A DNA stretch of 64,000 nucleotides from Planotetraspora silvatica (GTDB taxonomy: Bacteria > Actinomycetota > Actinomycetes > Streptosporangiales > Streptosporangiaceae): NCBI RefSeq assembly GCF_016863315.1, contig NZ_BOOQ01000022.1, forward strand, positions 19,417 through 83,416, written 5' to 3'. Position numbers and translations under genes: made by a program. The notes beneath the pieces are model-generated. The model saw nothing but the letters and a program-made list of their open reading frames with translations. It had not been told where the DNA came from and ran no database searches. Every line of letters begins with the position of its first letter. The first letter of the stretch is position 1. Shown here in pieces: positions 32,812 through 41,366 of the stretch.

Positions 32812-33317
32812 ACGATCCGGTTGCTGATCGGCGCGTGCCGTTCGACGTGACCGCCTACGAGGTGCGCGCCCGGCAGGGCCCCTGCTTCATCTGTTCCCTC
32901 CTCGGCGGCGACCCCGGCTACCGGCACGAGGTGGTCTACGAGGACGAGCGGCACATCGCGTTCCTCGACCGCCATCCCACGATGGTCGGCAGGACGCTGG
33001 TGGCGCCCAAGCCCCACATCGAGCACGTCGTCCGCGACCTCGCCGAACGGGACTATCTGGCGCTGATGGCGCTCGTCCGCCGCGTCGCCCTCGCGGTCGA
33101 GGCGAGCGTCCCCACCGAGCGCACCTACCTGTTGTCGCTCGGCAGCGGGCAGGGCAACGCGCACCTGCACTGGCACGTCGCGCCGCTCCCGCCGGGCGTC
33201 CCGTACGGCCGGCAGCAGCACTACGCGCTGATGACCGAGAACGGCGTCGTCTCACAGACGCCCGAGCGGGCCGCCGAGGTGGCCGCCCGCATCCGGGCGC
33301 ACCTGGACGGGGACTGA
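32808..33317 (+). CDS. HIT-family nucleotide hydrolase/transferase
   Basis: About 169 residues with the histidine triad NAHLHWHVAPLP and the family opening CFICSLLGGDPGYRHEVVYEDERHIAFLDRHPTMVGRTLVAPKPHIEHVVRDL. HIT proteins cleave nucleoside phosphoramidates, dinucleoside polyphosphates or adenylylated molecules. The ATG overlaps the NACHT stop by 4 nt (ATGA), which is the closest spacing in this part of the window and implies coupled expression. It ends 4 nt before the convergent LysR gene. Confidence 0.92.
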   Translation: MNDPVADRRVPFDVTAYEVRARQGPCFICSLLGGDPGYRHEVVYEDERHIAFLDRHPTMVGRTLVAPKPHIEHVVRDLAERDYLALMALVRRVALAVEASVPTERTYLLSLGSGQGNAHLHWHVAPLPPGVPYGRQQHYALMTENGVVSQTPERAAEVAARIRAHLDGD

Positions 33318-33320
33318 CCG

Positions 33321-34199
33321 TCAGCGCATCGCGACGGCGAGTTCGACGAACTCGCCGATCAGAGGATGGTGACGGGCCGCCACCCAGGCGAGTGCCACCT
33401 CGTTCGGCGGTATGTCGAGGATGGGCACGCAGACCACGTCGGGCCGCTGGTAATAGGCGGCCGTCGACTCGGGCAGGATGCTGAACCCCCGGCCTGCCGC
33501 GACGTGCTCGAGCTTCTCCTCCACGCTGCGCGTCTCCGAGGCGGGCGTCTCCCCACGTTCCCGCGGCCCCCGGGACATCCGCGACACCCGGCCCCACTCC
33601 GGCACCGAGTCGGGATGTTGCAGCAGGCGTTCGTCGGCGAGATCGGTGATGTTCACCGACGTCTCGCCGGCGAGCCGATGATCGGCGGGGAGGACGGCCA
33701 TCCGCCGTTCACCGAAGAGCGGACGCAACTCAAGCCCGGCGGAGTCGACCGGCAGCCGCATGTAGCCGACGTCCACCCGGCCGTCGTGCAGCACACTCAC
33801 CTGGTCGGTCCAGTTCGTGCGCAGCACCTCGACCGTGAGCCCGGGATGCGCCTCGCCCAGCGCCCGGACCGGACCGGTTACGGTGAGGCCGGGCATGAAG
33901 CCGACGGTGAGCGTGTCGACGGCCCGGGCCGCCTGAGCGACCCGGCGGCGCAGCGCCTCCGCGCCGGCCAGAACCAGCTCGGCCTCGGTGACCAGTTGCT
34001 CCCCCGCCGGCGTCAGCCTGGTGCGGCGCTTGTCCCGCACGAACAGCTGCGCGTCCAGCTCCTTCTCGAGTGCCTGGATCTGCCGTGACAGGACGGGCTG
34101 GGCGATGTGCAGCCGTTCGGCGGCCCGGCCGAAGTTCAGCTCCTCGGCCAGCGCCACGAAGTAGCGCAGCTTCCGCAGGTCGACATCCGCGTGTGCCAT
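33321..34199 (-). CDS. LysR-family transcription regulator
   Basis: A 292-residue LysR regulator. The N-terminal winged helix (LRYFVALAEELNFGRAAERLHIAQPVLSRQIQALEKELDAQLFVRDKRRTRLTPAG) is typical, as is the two-lobed effector domain (VGYMRLPVDSAGLELRPLFGERRMAVLPADHRLA). It diverges from an SDR gene across a gap of about 155 nt, the usual LysR/target layout, and should activate that gene in response to an aromatic or other acidic effector. Start ATG 34199. Confidence 0.93.
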   Translation of the reverse strand: MAHADVDLRKLRYFVALAEELNFGRAAERLHIAQPVLSRQIQALEKELDAQLFVRDKRRTRLTPAGEQLVTEAELVLAGAEALRRRVAQAARAVDTLTVGFMPGLTVTGPVRALGEAHPGLTVEVLRTNWTDQVSVLHDGRVDVGYMRLPVDSAGLELRPLFGERRMAVLPADHRLAGETSVNITDLADERLLQHPDSVPEWGRVSRMSRGPRERGETPASETRSVEEKLEHVAAGRGFSILPESTAAYYQRPDVVCVPILDIPPNEVALAWVAARHHPLIGEFVELAVAMR

Positions 34200-34355
34200 A
34201 CCTTCAGGGTATTACCTGCTCGGATATAGGTCTTGGACGGCCACCGCCCTTCGGGACCACAGTTGACCTCGTAGAACGCGTCTTCGCACGCGTCCACGGT
34301 GGGATCCGGCCGGCCCGCCGATCCATCTTCTGAGTGCCATCTGAAGGAGCAGGAA

Positions 34356-35219
34356 ATGAAGGTCTTCGTCACCGGGGCCTCCGGCTACATCGGCCAGGCC
34401 GTCGTCCGCGCGCTGGCCGAACACGGGCACACCGTCGCCGCGCTCGCGCGGGGCGACGCCGCCGCACGAACCGTGACCGCCCTCGGGGCCGAGGTCATCC
34501 CCGGCGGGCTGACCGACCTCGACGTCCTGCGCGGCGCCGCGGCCGGGGCGGACGGCGTCATCCACCTCGCCCAGCATCAGGGCCCCGACGTGGCCGGGGT
34601 CGATCTGGCCGCGGCCACCGCGATGCAGGACGGCGCCGGCGACCGGCCGTACGTGCACACCGGAGGTGTCTGGATCTACGGCGACACCGACGGTCTCGCC
34701 GACGAGGACGCCCCGCTGTCACCGCCTCCGGTCGTCGCCTGGCGGCTGGACAACGAGAGGCGGGTCCTCGCACGTGCGGCCGAAGGCGGCAGGCCGGTGC
34801 TCGTGATGCCGGGCGTCGTGTGGGGCAGGGCGAGCGGGCTGATCGAGGGGTTCTTCACCGGCCCCGCCCGGGACGACGGCGAGGTCCGTTACATCGAGAA
34901 CGGCTCGAACCGATGGGCGCTCGTGCACGTCGACGACATCGCCGAGCTGTACGTACTGGCCCTCGGGGCCGAGGCCGGCGCGCGATACGCGGGCGTCGAC
35001 GCCGAGGCGCCCACCGTGCTGGAGATCGCCCACGCCGTCAGTGCAGCGGCCGGGCACCCGGGAAAGGTCGCCTCCGTCACGCTCGCGCAGGCTCGTGAGC
35101 GGATGGGCCCGATCGCCGACGCGTTCGCCCTCGACCAGCGGTTCACCGCCGCCCGGGCCCGCACGGAGCTCGGCTGGAAGCCCGCCCCGCGCGACGTGCT
35201 GAAGGGCCTGGCCGGCTGA
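34356..35219 (+). CDS. NAD-dependent epimerase/dehydratase-family protein (SDR)
   Basis: A 287-residue extended-type SDR. The nucleotide-binding motif is VTGASGYIGQAVVRAL at residues 5-20, and the motif near GGVWIYGD replaces the usual catalytic Tyr-x-x-x-Lys, so the catalytic residues differ from typical epimerases. The C-terminus (ALDQRFTAARARTELGWKP) is typical of the family. AAGGAG lies 8 nt before the ATG. The divergent LysR gene is the probable regulator. Substrate unknown. Confidence 0.85.
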   Translation: MKVFVTGASGYIGQAVVRALAEHGHTVAALARGDAAARTVTALGAEVIPGGLTDLDVLRGAAAGADGVIHLAQHQGPDVAGVDLAAATAMQDGAGDRPYVHTGGVWIYGDTDGLADEDAPLSPPPVVAWRLDNERRVLARAAEGGRPVLVMPGVVWGRASGLIEGFFTGPARDDGEVRYIENGSNRWALVHVDDIAELYVLALGAEAGARYAGVDAEAPTVLEIAHAVSAAAGHPGKVASVTLAQARERMGPIADAFALDQRFTAARARTELGWKPAPRDVLKGLAG

Positions 35220-35263
35220 TCTTCTTGTCATCCCCCGCTCGAACGGGACGCACGAGGGCGGAC

Positions 35264-36178
35264 TCACTCGGGCAGGCGCGCGAAGGCACGGACGGGGATC
35301 GTGCCGAACTTCTCGATGCGCAGCGGCACGGCGGTGAACCGGGCCCCCGTGGGCGGGAGGCGCCCGAGACCGGTCAGGTGCTCGACGACGGGAATGCCGG
35401 CGGCGAGCAGCAGCGTGTGGGCGGGCCGTTCGAGGTCGGCGACGTCGTCGATGTTGATCGCGTCGATGCCGACCAGCGCGGCGCCCCGGTCGACGAGGTG
35501 GGCGGCGCCGTCCCGGGTGAGGAAGTGGGGGTCCTCGGCGTAGGCCGGTGAGCCGAACCGGGCGTCGTCGCCGGTGTGCACGAGCACGGCCTTCCCGCGG
35601 ACGTCCAGTCCGGCCAGCGCGCCGACGCCGATGCCGTCCCGGTGGTCGCCGGTCACCCTGACGACGACCGCCGGGAGGTCCACGGTCGCGTCCAGCGGGA
35701 TCGACGCGAGGTCCGTCCCGCCGGCATAGCGGTGGTACGGCGCGTCGAGGTAGGTCCCGGTGTTGCCGACCAGAGTGAGCCTGTCGATGGCGAACTCGGT
35801 GCCCGGTGCGTACAGCTCACGCGAGGACTCCCTGGTCAGATGGGCGTCGATCTCCGGAGCGGGAAGGCCGGGATAGGTCACCATGCCGGCGCGGATGACA
35901 TGGCCGAGCTCGACGAACCGGCCGCCCGCCCTCGCCGGCCCGGCCTGACGATCCGACGGCCCTCCCCGGGTGCCCTTGTGCCGTTCGGCGAAGATCTCGA
36001 CGTCGGCGAGCTCGACCGTGTCGGTCATCAGCAGACCGAGTGAGGCGACGAAGAGGGCGGCGATCTCGGACTCCGTGACGTCGGGGCCGGGGACGTCCAC
36101 ACGGAACCCGTGCACGGCCAGGTCGCCGCCGTTGCCGAAGGTGATGGCGGCGTCGAAGGAGGCGCGGTATTCGGTCAT
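35264..36178 (-). CDS. cyclase-family protein with N-terminal extension
   Basis: About 304 residues. Residues about 95-304 match the cyclase/kynurenine-formamidase fold: LGHVIRAGMVTYPGLPAPEI, then GNTGTYLDAPYHRYAGGTDLASIPLDATVDLPAVVV, FGSPAYAEDPHFLTRDGAAHLVDRGAALVGIDAINIDD and GARFTAVPLRIEKFGTIPVRAFA. The usual metal motif HxGTHxDxPxH is changed here to NTGTYLDAPYH, so metal binding may differ. The first 80 residues (EYRASFDAAITFGNGGDLAVHGFRV) form an extra domain not seen in ordinary members. Substrate unknown. It overlaps nothing and follows the SDR gene convergently. Confidence 0.75.
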   Translation of the reverse strand: MTEYRASFDAAITFGNGGDLAVHGFRVDVPGPDVTESEIAALFVASLGLLMTDTVELADVEIFAERHKGTRGGPSDRQAGPARAGGRFVELGHVIRAGMVTYPGLPAPEIDAHLTRESSRELYAPGTEFAIDRLTLVGNTGTYLDAPYHRYAGGTDLASIPLDATVDLPAVVVRVTGDHRDGIGVGALAGLDVRGKAVLVHTGDDARFGSPAYAEDPHFLTRDGAAHLVDRGAALVGIDAINIDDVADLERPAHTLLLAAGIPVVEHLTGLGRLPPTGARFTAVPLRIEKFGTIPVRAFARLPE

Positions 36179-36419
36179 GGAGATACGCCTACCACGGGAG
36201 CGCGGGCGTGGCGCCGCCGAGCGCGGCCGGCCGGGGCTCGCGAACTTCTTTCGGACTCGTTTGTAACGTTTAGGCGTTTCGGTCCACTTCCTCCTGTGAA
36301 CACAAAACAGGACTTCGGCGAATAAAGGGTGACCCGTGCACGGCTTCGGCCGGCCCACAGGCCGGCCGAAGCCCGCGGGTTCCAGTGATCATCGAGGGGA
36401 CCACCGAAAGAGCGTGACC

Positions 36420-37295
36420 ATGACCCAGTTTTCCGTGATCGACACCTGGACGCCCATGACCGCCGCCGAGCGGGAGCAGTTCGAACAGGACGGCTACCTG
36501 GTCATCCCCGGTGCGCTCAGCTCCGAAGAAGTCGATCACTATCAGGGCGCGATCCAGCGCGCCTACGCGAACTCGCCCGAAGGCGCCGCGGGCGTCGCCC
36601 TGCACCAGCTGAGCGCCGCCACCCATTGCAGCGAGCTGACCGGACTTCTGGATCACCCGGCCGTCTTCCCCTACGTGTGGTCCCTCCTCGGCTGGAACGT
36701 GCACGTCTATCACTCGCATTTCGATGTGCATCCGATGTTGCGGAAGCCGAGGCCGTTCCGCTGGGAGTGGCACCAGGACGGCGGCAGGCAGAACCGGGAG
36801 ATCGAGGTGAGTCCCCGGCCGAGACTGTCGGTGAAGCTGGCCTTCTGGCTCTCGGACGTCTCCCGGCCCGGACGGGGCAACCTGACCGTCCTCCCCGGCA
36901 GCCACAAGACCGACTGGCTTCCCGGCCCGCCCAGGCGTGACCTGCCGCATCCCCGGCCGGAAGGAGCGGTGGAGGTCACCGTCAATCCCGGAGACGTGCT
37001 GCTGTTCGACCGCAGGCTGTGGCACGCACGGTCGGACAACTACTCGGACTTCACCCGCATGGTCGCCTTCTTCGGCTACACCTACCGATGGATCACCATC
37101 CGCGACGAGGTGGCCGGCCTTTCCCGCCAGCACTGGTTCGACGCGCTCAACCCGGTTCAGCGGCAGCTTCTCGGCCACGCCGGCGACGGTTCCGGCGACC
37201 ACAGCTGGGGCCATTTCCCGGAGACGACCCCGCTTTACGGCGCACTCGCGGAACAGGGTCTGCTCGACCCCAATTATCCGCCCCTCATCCCCTGA
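36420..37295 (+). CDS. phytanoyl-CoA-dioxygenase-family oxygenase
   Basis: About 291 residues of the PhyH-like Fe(II)/2-oxoglutarate dioxygenases. The iron-binding pair is WHQDGG (about residues 117-122) and the distal His in LFDRRLWHARSDN, with the Arg of the oxoglutarate site in the following strand. The N-terminus (EREQFEQDGYLVIPGALSSEEVDHYQ) is typical. The ATG at 36420 is chosen, although a GTG lies 6 nt upstream. A strong terminator follows at 37341. Substrate unknown; in actinomycetes such enzymes hydroxylate secondary metabolites or amino acids. Confidence 0.9.
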   Translation: MTQFSVIDTWTPMTAAEREQFEQDGYLVIPGALSSEEVDHYQGAIQRAYANSPEGAAGVALHQLSAATHCSELTGLLDHPAVFPYVWSLLGWNVHVYHSHFDVHPMLRKPRPFRWEWHQDGGRQNREIEVSPRPRLSVKLAFWLSDVSRPGRGNLTVLPGSHKTDWLPGPPRRDLPHPRPEGAVEVTVNPGDVLLFDRRLWHARSDNYSDFTRMVAFFGYTYRWITIRDEVAGLSRQHWFDALNPVQRQLLGHAGDGSGDHSWGHFPETTPLYGALAEQGLLDPNYPPLIP

Positions 37296-37340
37296 CGAGC
37301 CCCCGCGGGTTCCCTGCCCCGGAGGTCCCCCTCGTCAGGA

Positions 37341-37373
37341 GAGAGCAGGCCCGTCCCCAGCGGGCCTGCTCTC
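37341..37373 (+). terminator. terminator after the PhyH-like gene
   Basis: A perfect 13-bp stem (GAGAGCAGGCCCG / CGGGCCTGCTCTC) with loop TCCCCAG begins 45 nt past the stop codon and is followed by CGTGTTTC. It separates this gene from the DUF1697 gene. Confidence 0.85.
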
Positions 37374-37515
37374 GTGTTTCCAGGCGGGAGCGCCTTCCAC
37401 CCGGCGACTCCGACGCTCTCGGCCGCCCGGGCGAACCGTCGGCCGGAACATGACATCGGACGGCAGGAATGGGCGGTAGCGTCACCGGTGCTCCCCCGAC
37501 GAAGGAGGCGATGCA

Positions 37516-38043
37516 ATGCGATACGTGGCGCTGTTGCGCGGAATCAACGTCAATCCCCGCAGTCGAGTGGCGATGGCCGACCTCCGCGCGCTGCTCGAGG
37601 GGCTGGGACACACGAAGGTGCGCACCCACCTGCAGAGTGGGAACGCCCTGTTCACCGGCGACGAGCAGCCGCCCGAGCAGGTCGCCTCCGCCATCGAACG
37701 GCGGATCGCCGACGAACTGGGCATGGAGGTGCCCGTCATCGTCCGGACGGCCGCGGAACTGCGGGCGGTGGTCGCGGACAATCCCCTGGACGTGCGGGAG
37801 CCGGCCAAGTTCGCGGTGGTGTTCCTGGCCGAGCCGCCCGACAGGGAGATGCTGGAGGGCATCGACCCGGCCGGCTACGCCCCGGAGGAGATGCGCGTCG
37901 GCAGACGCGAGCTCTACATGTACTTCCCCGACGGCCTCCGGCGCCCGAAGCTGCCGCCCCTGCTGGAGAAGCGGTCGTCGATGACCGCCACGATGCGCAA
38001 CTGGAACACCGTCACCAAGCTGCTCGCCCTGACGGAGGACTGA
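37516..38043 (+). CDS. DUF1697-family protein
   Basis: A 175-residue protein of the DUF1697 family, recognised by YVALLRGINVNPRSRVAMADLRALLEGLGHTKVRTHLQSGNALF, the central VPVIVRTAAELRAVV and the closing SSMTATMRNWNTVTKLLAL. The biochemical function is not known. AAGGAGG precedes the ATG at 37516. The gene is flanked by two very strong terminators, so it is an independent unit. Confidence 0.92.
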   Translation: MRYVALLRGINVNPRSRVAMADLRALLEGLGHTKVRTHLQSGNALFTGDEQPPEQVASAIERRIADELGMEVPVIVRTAAELRAVVADNPLDVREPAKFAVVFLAEPPDREMLEGIDPAGYAPEEMRVGRRELYMYFPDGLRRPKLPPLLEKRSSMTATMRNWNTVTKLLALTED

Positions 38044-38050
38044 AAGCAGG

Positions 38051-38092
38051 ACGGGGACGACTCCCGGGAAGGCTCCCGGGAGTCGTCCCCGT
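38051..38092 (+). terminator. terminator after the DUF1697 gene
   Basis: A perfect 19-bp stem starts at ACGGGGACGACTCCCGGGA with a 4-nt loop (AGGC), 8 nt past the stop codon. Because the stem is nearly symmetrical, it should also end transcription from the convergent GH5 operon. Confidence 0.9.
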
Positions 38093-38139
38093 CGCTTGCA
38101 GGGCGATCACGCCGTCATCGGGTGGCCGTGCGGACGGCC

Positions 38140-39525
38140 TCAGCCGGCGCGCAGTTGCTCGGCGAGGGTCGTCCGGACGTCGCAGTTGCGCAGCGCGAAC
38201 GAGTCGGCCAAGGCGATCAGCTCGTCTTCGTCCAGCCCGCGGAACAGCTCGGCGTACTCATAGGCCAGGGGCTGGGCGACCGTGAGGTTCAGGATGAGCG
38301 TCCTGACCCAGTCGAACCGCCCCCACGGGTACGGATCGAAGTCGGGGAACTCACGCGCGATCATGTCCTGGAACGGCTTGGTCACCTCGACGATGCCGTT
38401 CCCGTCGCTGCCCCAGTTGTCCGCGCCGAGCCGGTTCTTCTTCGCCACGAAGTCACCGAAGCGCTTCATGTACGGAGAGTCGGGGCGGACCATGGCCACG
38501 CCCTGCCGTCCGAGGTCCTTGTACATCCAACTCGACCAGCCGGCCCCGTCGCGGCGGTAGATCTCGAGCTGGTCCTCGAGGACCTGCCGGCGCATGGCGT
38601 CCTTGCGCTCGTCCCCGGTGTAGATCGGAGCGAACTCCCCCACCCAGATCGGGGTCCCGGTGCGGCGGCTGTACTCGGTGCGCTGGAGGTACTTGGCCTC
38701 AAGCGCCGCCTTGTCGTAGTACTTGCCGTCGGTGGTGCCGGGGTAGTCGCCGCCGTTGCCCATGCCGGGGGCGGCGTAGTCGTGACAGACGTAGACGGTG
38801 TTGTCCCACTCCTGGTCGAACACGTCGAACTCGGTCGAGTAGGTGTTGCCGTCGAGGAACAGGATGTGGCGGTCGTCGATCGCGCGGATGGCCTCGACCA
38901 GGCGGGTGTAGAACGGCCCGACCACCATGCGCGACTCGTCCGCGGGCTCGTTGATCGGGTTGTAACCCGCCACCCACGGGTTGTCCTTGTAGTGCTCGGC
39001 GATGCGCTCCCAGATGGCCACCACTCGGTCCTGGAAGTGGGGGTGGTCGAAGAACGCGGGCCGATGGGTGGGGTTGTCCGAGTGCCAGTGATGGTTCTGC
39101 GAGCCCGGCAGCGCGTGCAGGTCGATGACCGAGTAGATCCCCTGCCGCGCGCAGGCCTCGACGGCCCGGTCGAGGTGGCGGAAGCCGTCCTCCTTGAACT
39201 CGAACGGCCTGGCGTCGTCCTCGAAGTGCCGGTAGTTGACCGGGAGCCGGACACAGTTCATGCCCAAGTCGGCCAGCAGCTTCGCGTCGTCCTCGCCGAA
39301 GAACGCGGTCAGCAGCCGCTCGAAGAACAGATCGTACTTCTCGTCCCCGAGGACCTCGCGGACCGTGCTGCGCATCAGTGATTCGTTGGCGGAGTAGCCA
39401 GTGATGAAGTTCTCCATGTTCAGCCAGCCGCCGACGGCGACTCCCCGCAGGCGTACGGGGGTGCCCGTCTGGTCGACGATTTCCCGGCCTGCCGTACGGA
39501 GGAAGGCCGTGCTGTCCGACGTCAT
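38140..39525 (-). CDS. glycoside hydrolase family 5 enzyme
   Basis: A 461-residue GH5 enzyme. The acid/base glutamate lies in NPINEPAD and the nucleophile in IWVGEFAPIYTGD, with RLPVNYRHF and the HALPGSQNHHWH block completing the (beta/alpha)8 active site. There is no signal peptide, so it acts inside the cell on an imported oligosaccharide. It is the last gene of the importer operon (binding protein, permease, permease, GH5). Exo-beta-glucanase-like or diglycosidase-type substrates are possible; the subfamily cannot be assigned from sequence alone. Confidence 0.88.
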   Translation of the reverse strand: MTSDSTAFLRTAGREIVDQTGTPVRLRGVAVGGWLNMENFITGYSANESLMRSTVREVLGDEKYDLFFERLLTAFFGEDDAKLLADLGMNCVRLPVNYRHFEDDARPFEFKEDGFRHLDRAVEACARQGIYSVIDLHALPGSQNHHWHSDNPTHRPAFFDHPHFQDRVVAIWERIAEHYKDNPWVAGYNPINEPADESRMVVGPFYTRLVEAIRAIDDRHILFLDGNTYSTEFDVFDQEWDNTVYVCHDYAAPGMGNGGDYPGTTDGKYYDKAALEAKYLQRTEYSRRTGTPIWVGEFAPIYTGDERKDAMRRQVLEDQLEIYRRDGAGWSSWMYKDLGRQGVAMVRPDSPYMKRFGDFVAKKNRLGADNWGSDGNGIVEVTKPFQDMIAREFPDFDPYPWGRFDWVRTLILNLTVAQPLAYEYAELFRGLDEDELIALADSFALRNCDVRTTLAEQLRAG

Positions 39526-39590
39526 GTGTTCTGTTCCTCAAATCTGAAAACGCGGTGAATCACACGGTGGTATCGGGGGGTGCGCGACGC

Positions 39591-40388
39591 CTACTTCAGC
39601 GCGCCGGCCGCCAGACCGCGCTCGAAGAGGCGCTGCAGGCACAGGTAGGCCACGATCTCGGGGATCGCGGTGATGACCGCACTGGCCAGGACCTTGGTCT
39701 GGTCGTTGCTGAACTGGCTGACGAAGAACTGCGGCAGCAACGTGATCGTCTGCTTGGCCGGGTCCTGGATGAGCACCAGCGGCAGCAGGTAGTCGTTCCA
39801 GGAACCGATCAACGTGAGGACGACGATCGCCGCGGCGATCGGACGGGTCATCGGAACGACGATGTAGCGGAAGGCGGTGAAGATGTTGGCGCCGTCGACC
39901 CGCGCCGCGTCGAAGAGCGAGTCGGGGACGCCGTCGATGAACTTCCTGGCCAGCAGGACCGCGAAGGGGATCTGGAGCGCGGCCAGCGGCAACACCACCG
40001 CCCAGTACGTGTCGTACACGCCCAGGCTCAGGGTCGTCGCGAACAGCGGGGTGAGCAGCACGACCTCGGGCAGCGTGAGGGCGGCCAGGATCAGCCAGAA
40101 GTAGACCTCCTTGCCGCGGATGTGCAGCTTGGAGAACCCGAAGGCGGCGAACATGGTCAGGACGTAGACGATCAGGATGGTCGAGGCCGAGACGATGACG
40201 CTGTTCCTGAAGAACGTCCCCACCGTGCCGACGGCGAACACGGCCTGGTAGTTGCCGAGCCCCTCACCCGCCAGCGAGCCCTGGACCATGACCACCAGAG
40301 GGAACAGGTAGGGGATGATCATCAGGGTCACGAGGATCTGGAGCAGCAGCTTGGTCGACAGCCGGCGCGCCTCAAACACTGGATTCAC
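39591..40388 (-). CDS. carbohydrate ABC transporter permease (MalG type)
   Basis: A 265-residue inner-membrane permease with six helices and the EAA-type loop DAARVDGANIFTAFRYIVVPMTRPI that contacts the ATPase. It is CUT1-type in layout. Its start overlaps the end of the partner permease gene by 17 nt. No ATPase gene is in the locus, so a shared MsiK-like ATPase elsewhere in the genome must drive it, as is usual in actinomycetes. Confidence 0.92.
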   Translation of the reverse strand: MNPVFEARRLSTKLLLQILVTLMIIPYLFPLVVMVQGSLAGEGLGNYQAVFAVGTVGTFFRNSVIVSASTILIVYVLTMFAAFGFSKLHIRGKEVYFWLILAALTLPEVVLLTPLFATTLSLGVYDTYWAVVLPLAALQIPFAVLLARKFIDGVPDSLFDAARVDGANIFTAFRYIVVPMTRPIAAAIVVLTLIGSWNDYLLPLVLIQDPAKQTITLLPQFFVSQFSNDQTKVLASAVITAIPEIVAYLCLQRLFERGLAAGALK

Positions 40389-41322
40389 CGTCCTTACGGT
40401 TGGCGCGGGCCGCGACGATGATCGCGCCGAGCAACGCCAGGATGAGCAGCAGGATCGACAGGGCCGCCCCGTAACCGACGTGGGCCGACGGGATGCTGAT
40501 CCGGTAGATGTAGGTCCCGAGGAATTCCGTGCTGTAGTTCGGCCCGCCGATGGTCACCAGATAGGGGATGTCGAAGGTCTTCAACGCCCCGATCACGCCG
40601 AGCATCGCCAGAGCCACCGTCGTGCCCCGCACGCCCGGCCAGACGATGCTCCTCAGGACGCGGAGGTTGCTCGCCCCGTCGGTGCGCGCGGCCTCGAGCG
40701 TCTCGGGATCGATCTGTCCCATTGCCGCGAAGTACAGGACGAACGTGAGGCCGGTGAACTGCCACACCGTGATGAACATGATCACTGGCATCGCGGTGCT
40801 CGACTGGGCCAGCCAGGGCTGGCTGAGGAACCCGAGACCGATGTGGTCCAGCGCCCAGTTCAGCTGACCGTCGGCGGCGAACATCTGCCGGAACACCGGC
40901 GCCATCGTCGCCGGCGCGAGGACGACCGGCGTGAAGACGAGGACCTTGTAAAGGGTGCCGAGCTTCACCTTCGAGTGCAATAGTGCGGCGAACACGAACC
41001 CGAGGGCGGTCTGCACGGTGAAGGTCACGACGAAGAAGAGCGCCGTGTGCCAGATGGCCTTCCAGAAGATGGGGTCCTGCAGGATCGCGGTGTAGTTGGC
41101 GAACCCGACAGATGTGGGAGTCGGGCTGGTGCCGTCCCAGTCGAGTGTCGAGATGTAACCGGTCTCGATGATGCAGTAATAGATCAGCCCGACGACGAAG
41201 ACGAACGCCGGCATGATCCACGGCAGACCTGAGGGCCTCCCGCCCCTCTTCCGGGGACTGCCCGGAAGAGGGGCGGGCGATGGACGGCGCGCCCCGGTCT
41301 TCTGCGAGGTGATGGAAGTCAT
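40372..41322 (-). CDS. carbohydrate ABC transporter permease (MalF type)
   Basis: A 316-residue permease with six membrane helices after a cytoplasmic tail of about 33 residues (SITSQKTGARRPSPAPLPGS). The EAA loop is EAARTDGASNLRVLRSIVWPGVRG. GGGGAG lies before the ATG at 41322. The DNA that encodes the tail forms a 17-bp perfect hairpin (41239-41277). The gene follows the binding-protein gene by 44 nt. Confidence 0.92.
   Translation of the reverse strand: MTSITSQKTGARRPSPAPLPGSPRKRGGRPSGLPWIMPAFVFVVGLIYYCIIETGYISTLDWDGTSPTPTSVGFANYTAILQDPIFWKAIWHTALFFVVTFTVQTALGFVFAALLHSKVKLGTLYKVLVFTPVVLAPATMAPVFRQMFAADGQLNWALDHIGLGFLSQPWLAQSSTAMPVIMFITVWQFTGLTFVLYFAAMGQIDPETLEAARTDGASNLRVLRSIVWPGVRGTTVALAMLGVIGALKTFDIPYLVTIGGPNYSTEFLGTYIYRISIPSAHVGYGAALSILLLILALLGAIIVAARANRKDGESSV
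41239..41277 (-). other. strong hairpin inside the MalF-type gene
   Basis: CCCGCCCCTCTTCCGGG (41239-41255) pairs exactly with 41261-41277 around a 5-nt loop (GACTG). It lies in codons about 16-28 of the permease, in the tail before the first membrane helix. Such stems downstream of a binding-protein gene can protect that mRNA from 3' decay, or block read-through; this is inferred. Confidence 0.6.
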
Positions 41323-41366
41323 GAATCTCCCCTGCGCGTATGCGATGAGACGGGCCGTCTGCGGCT

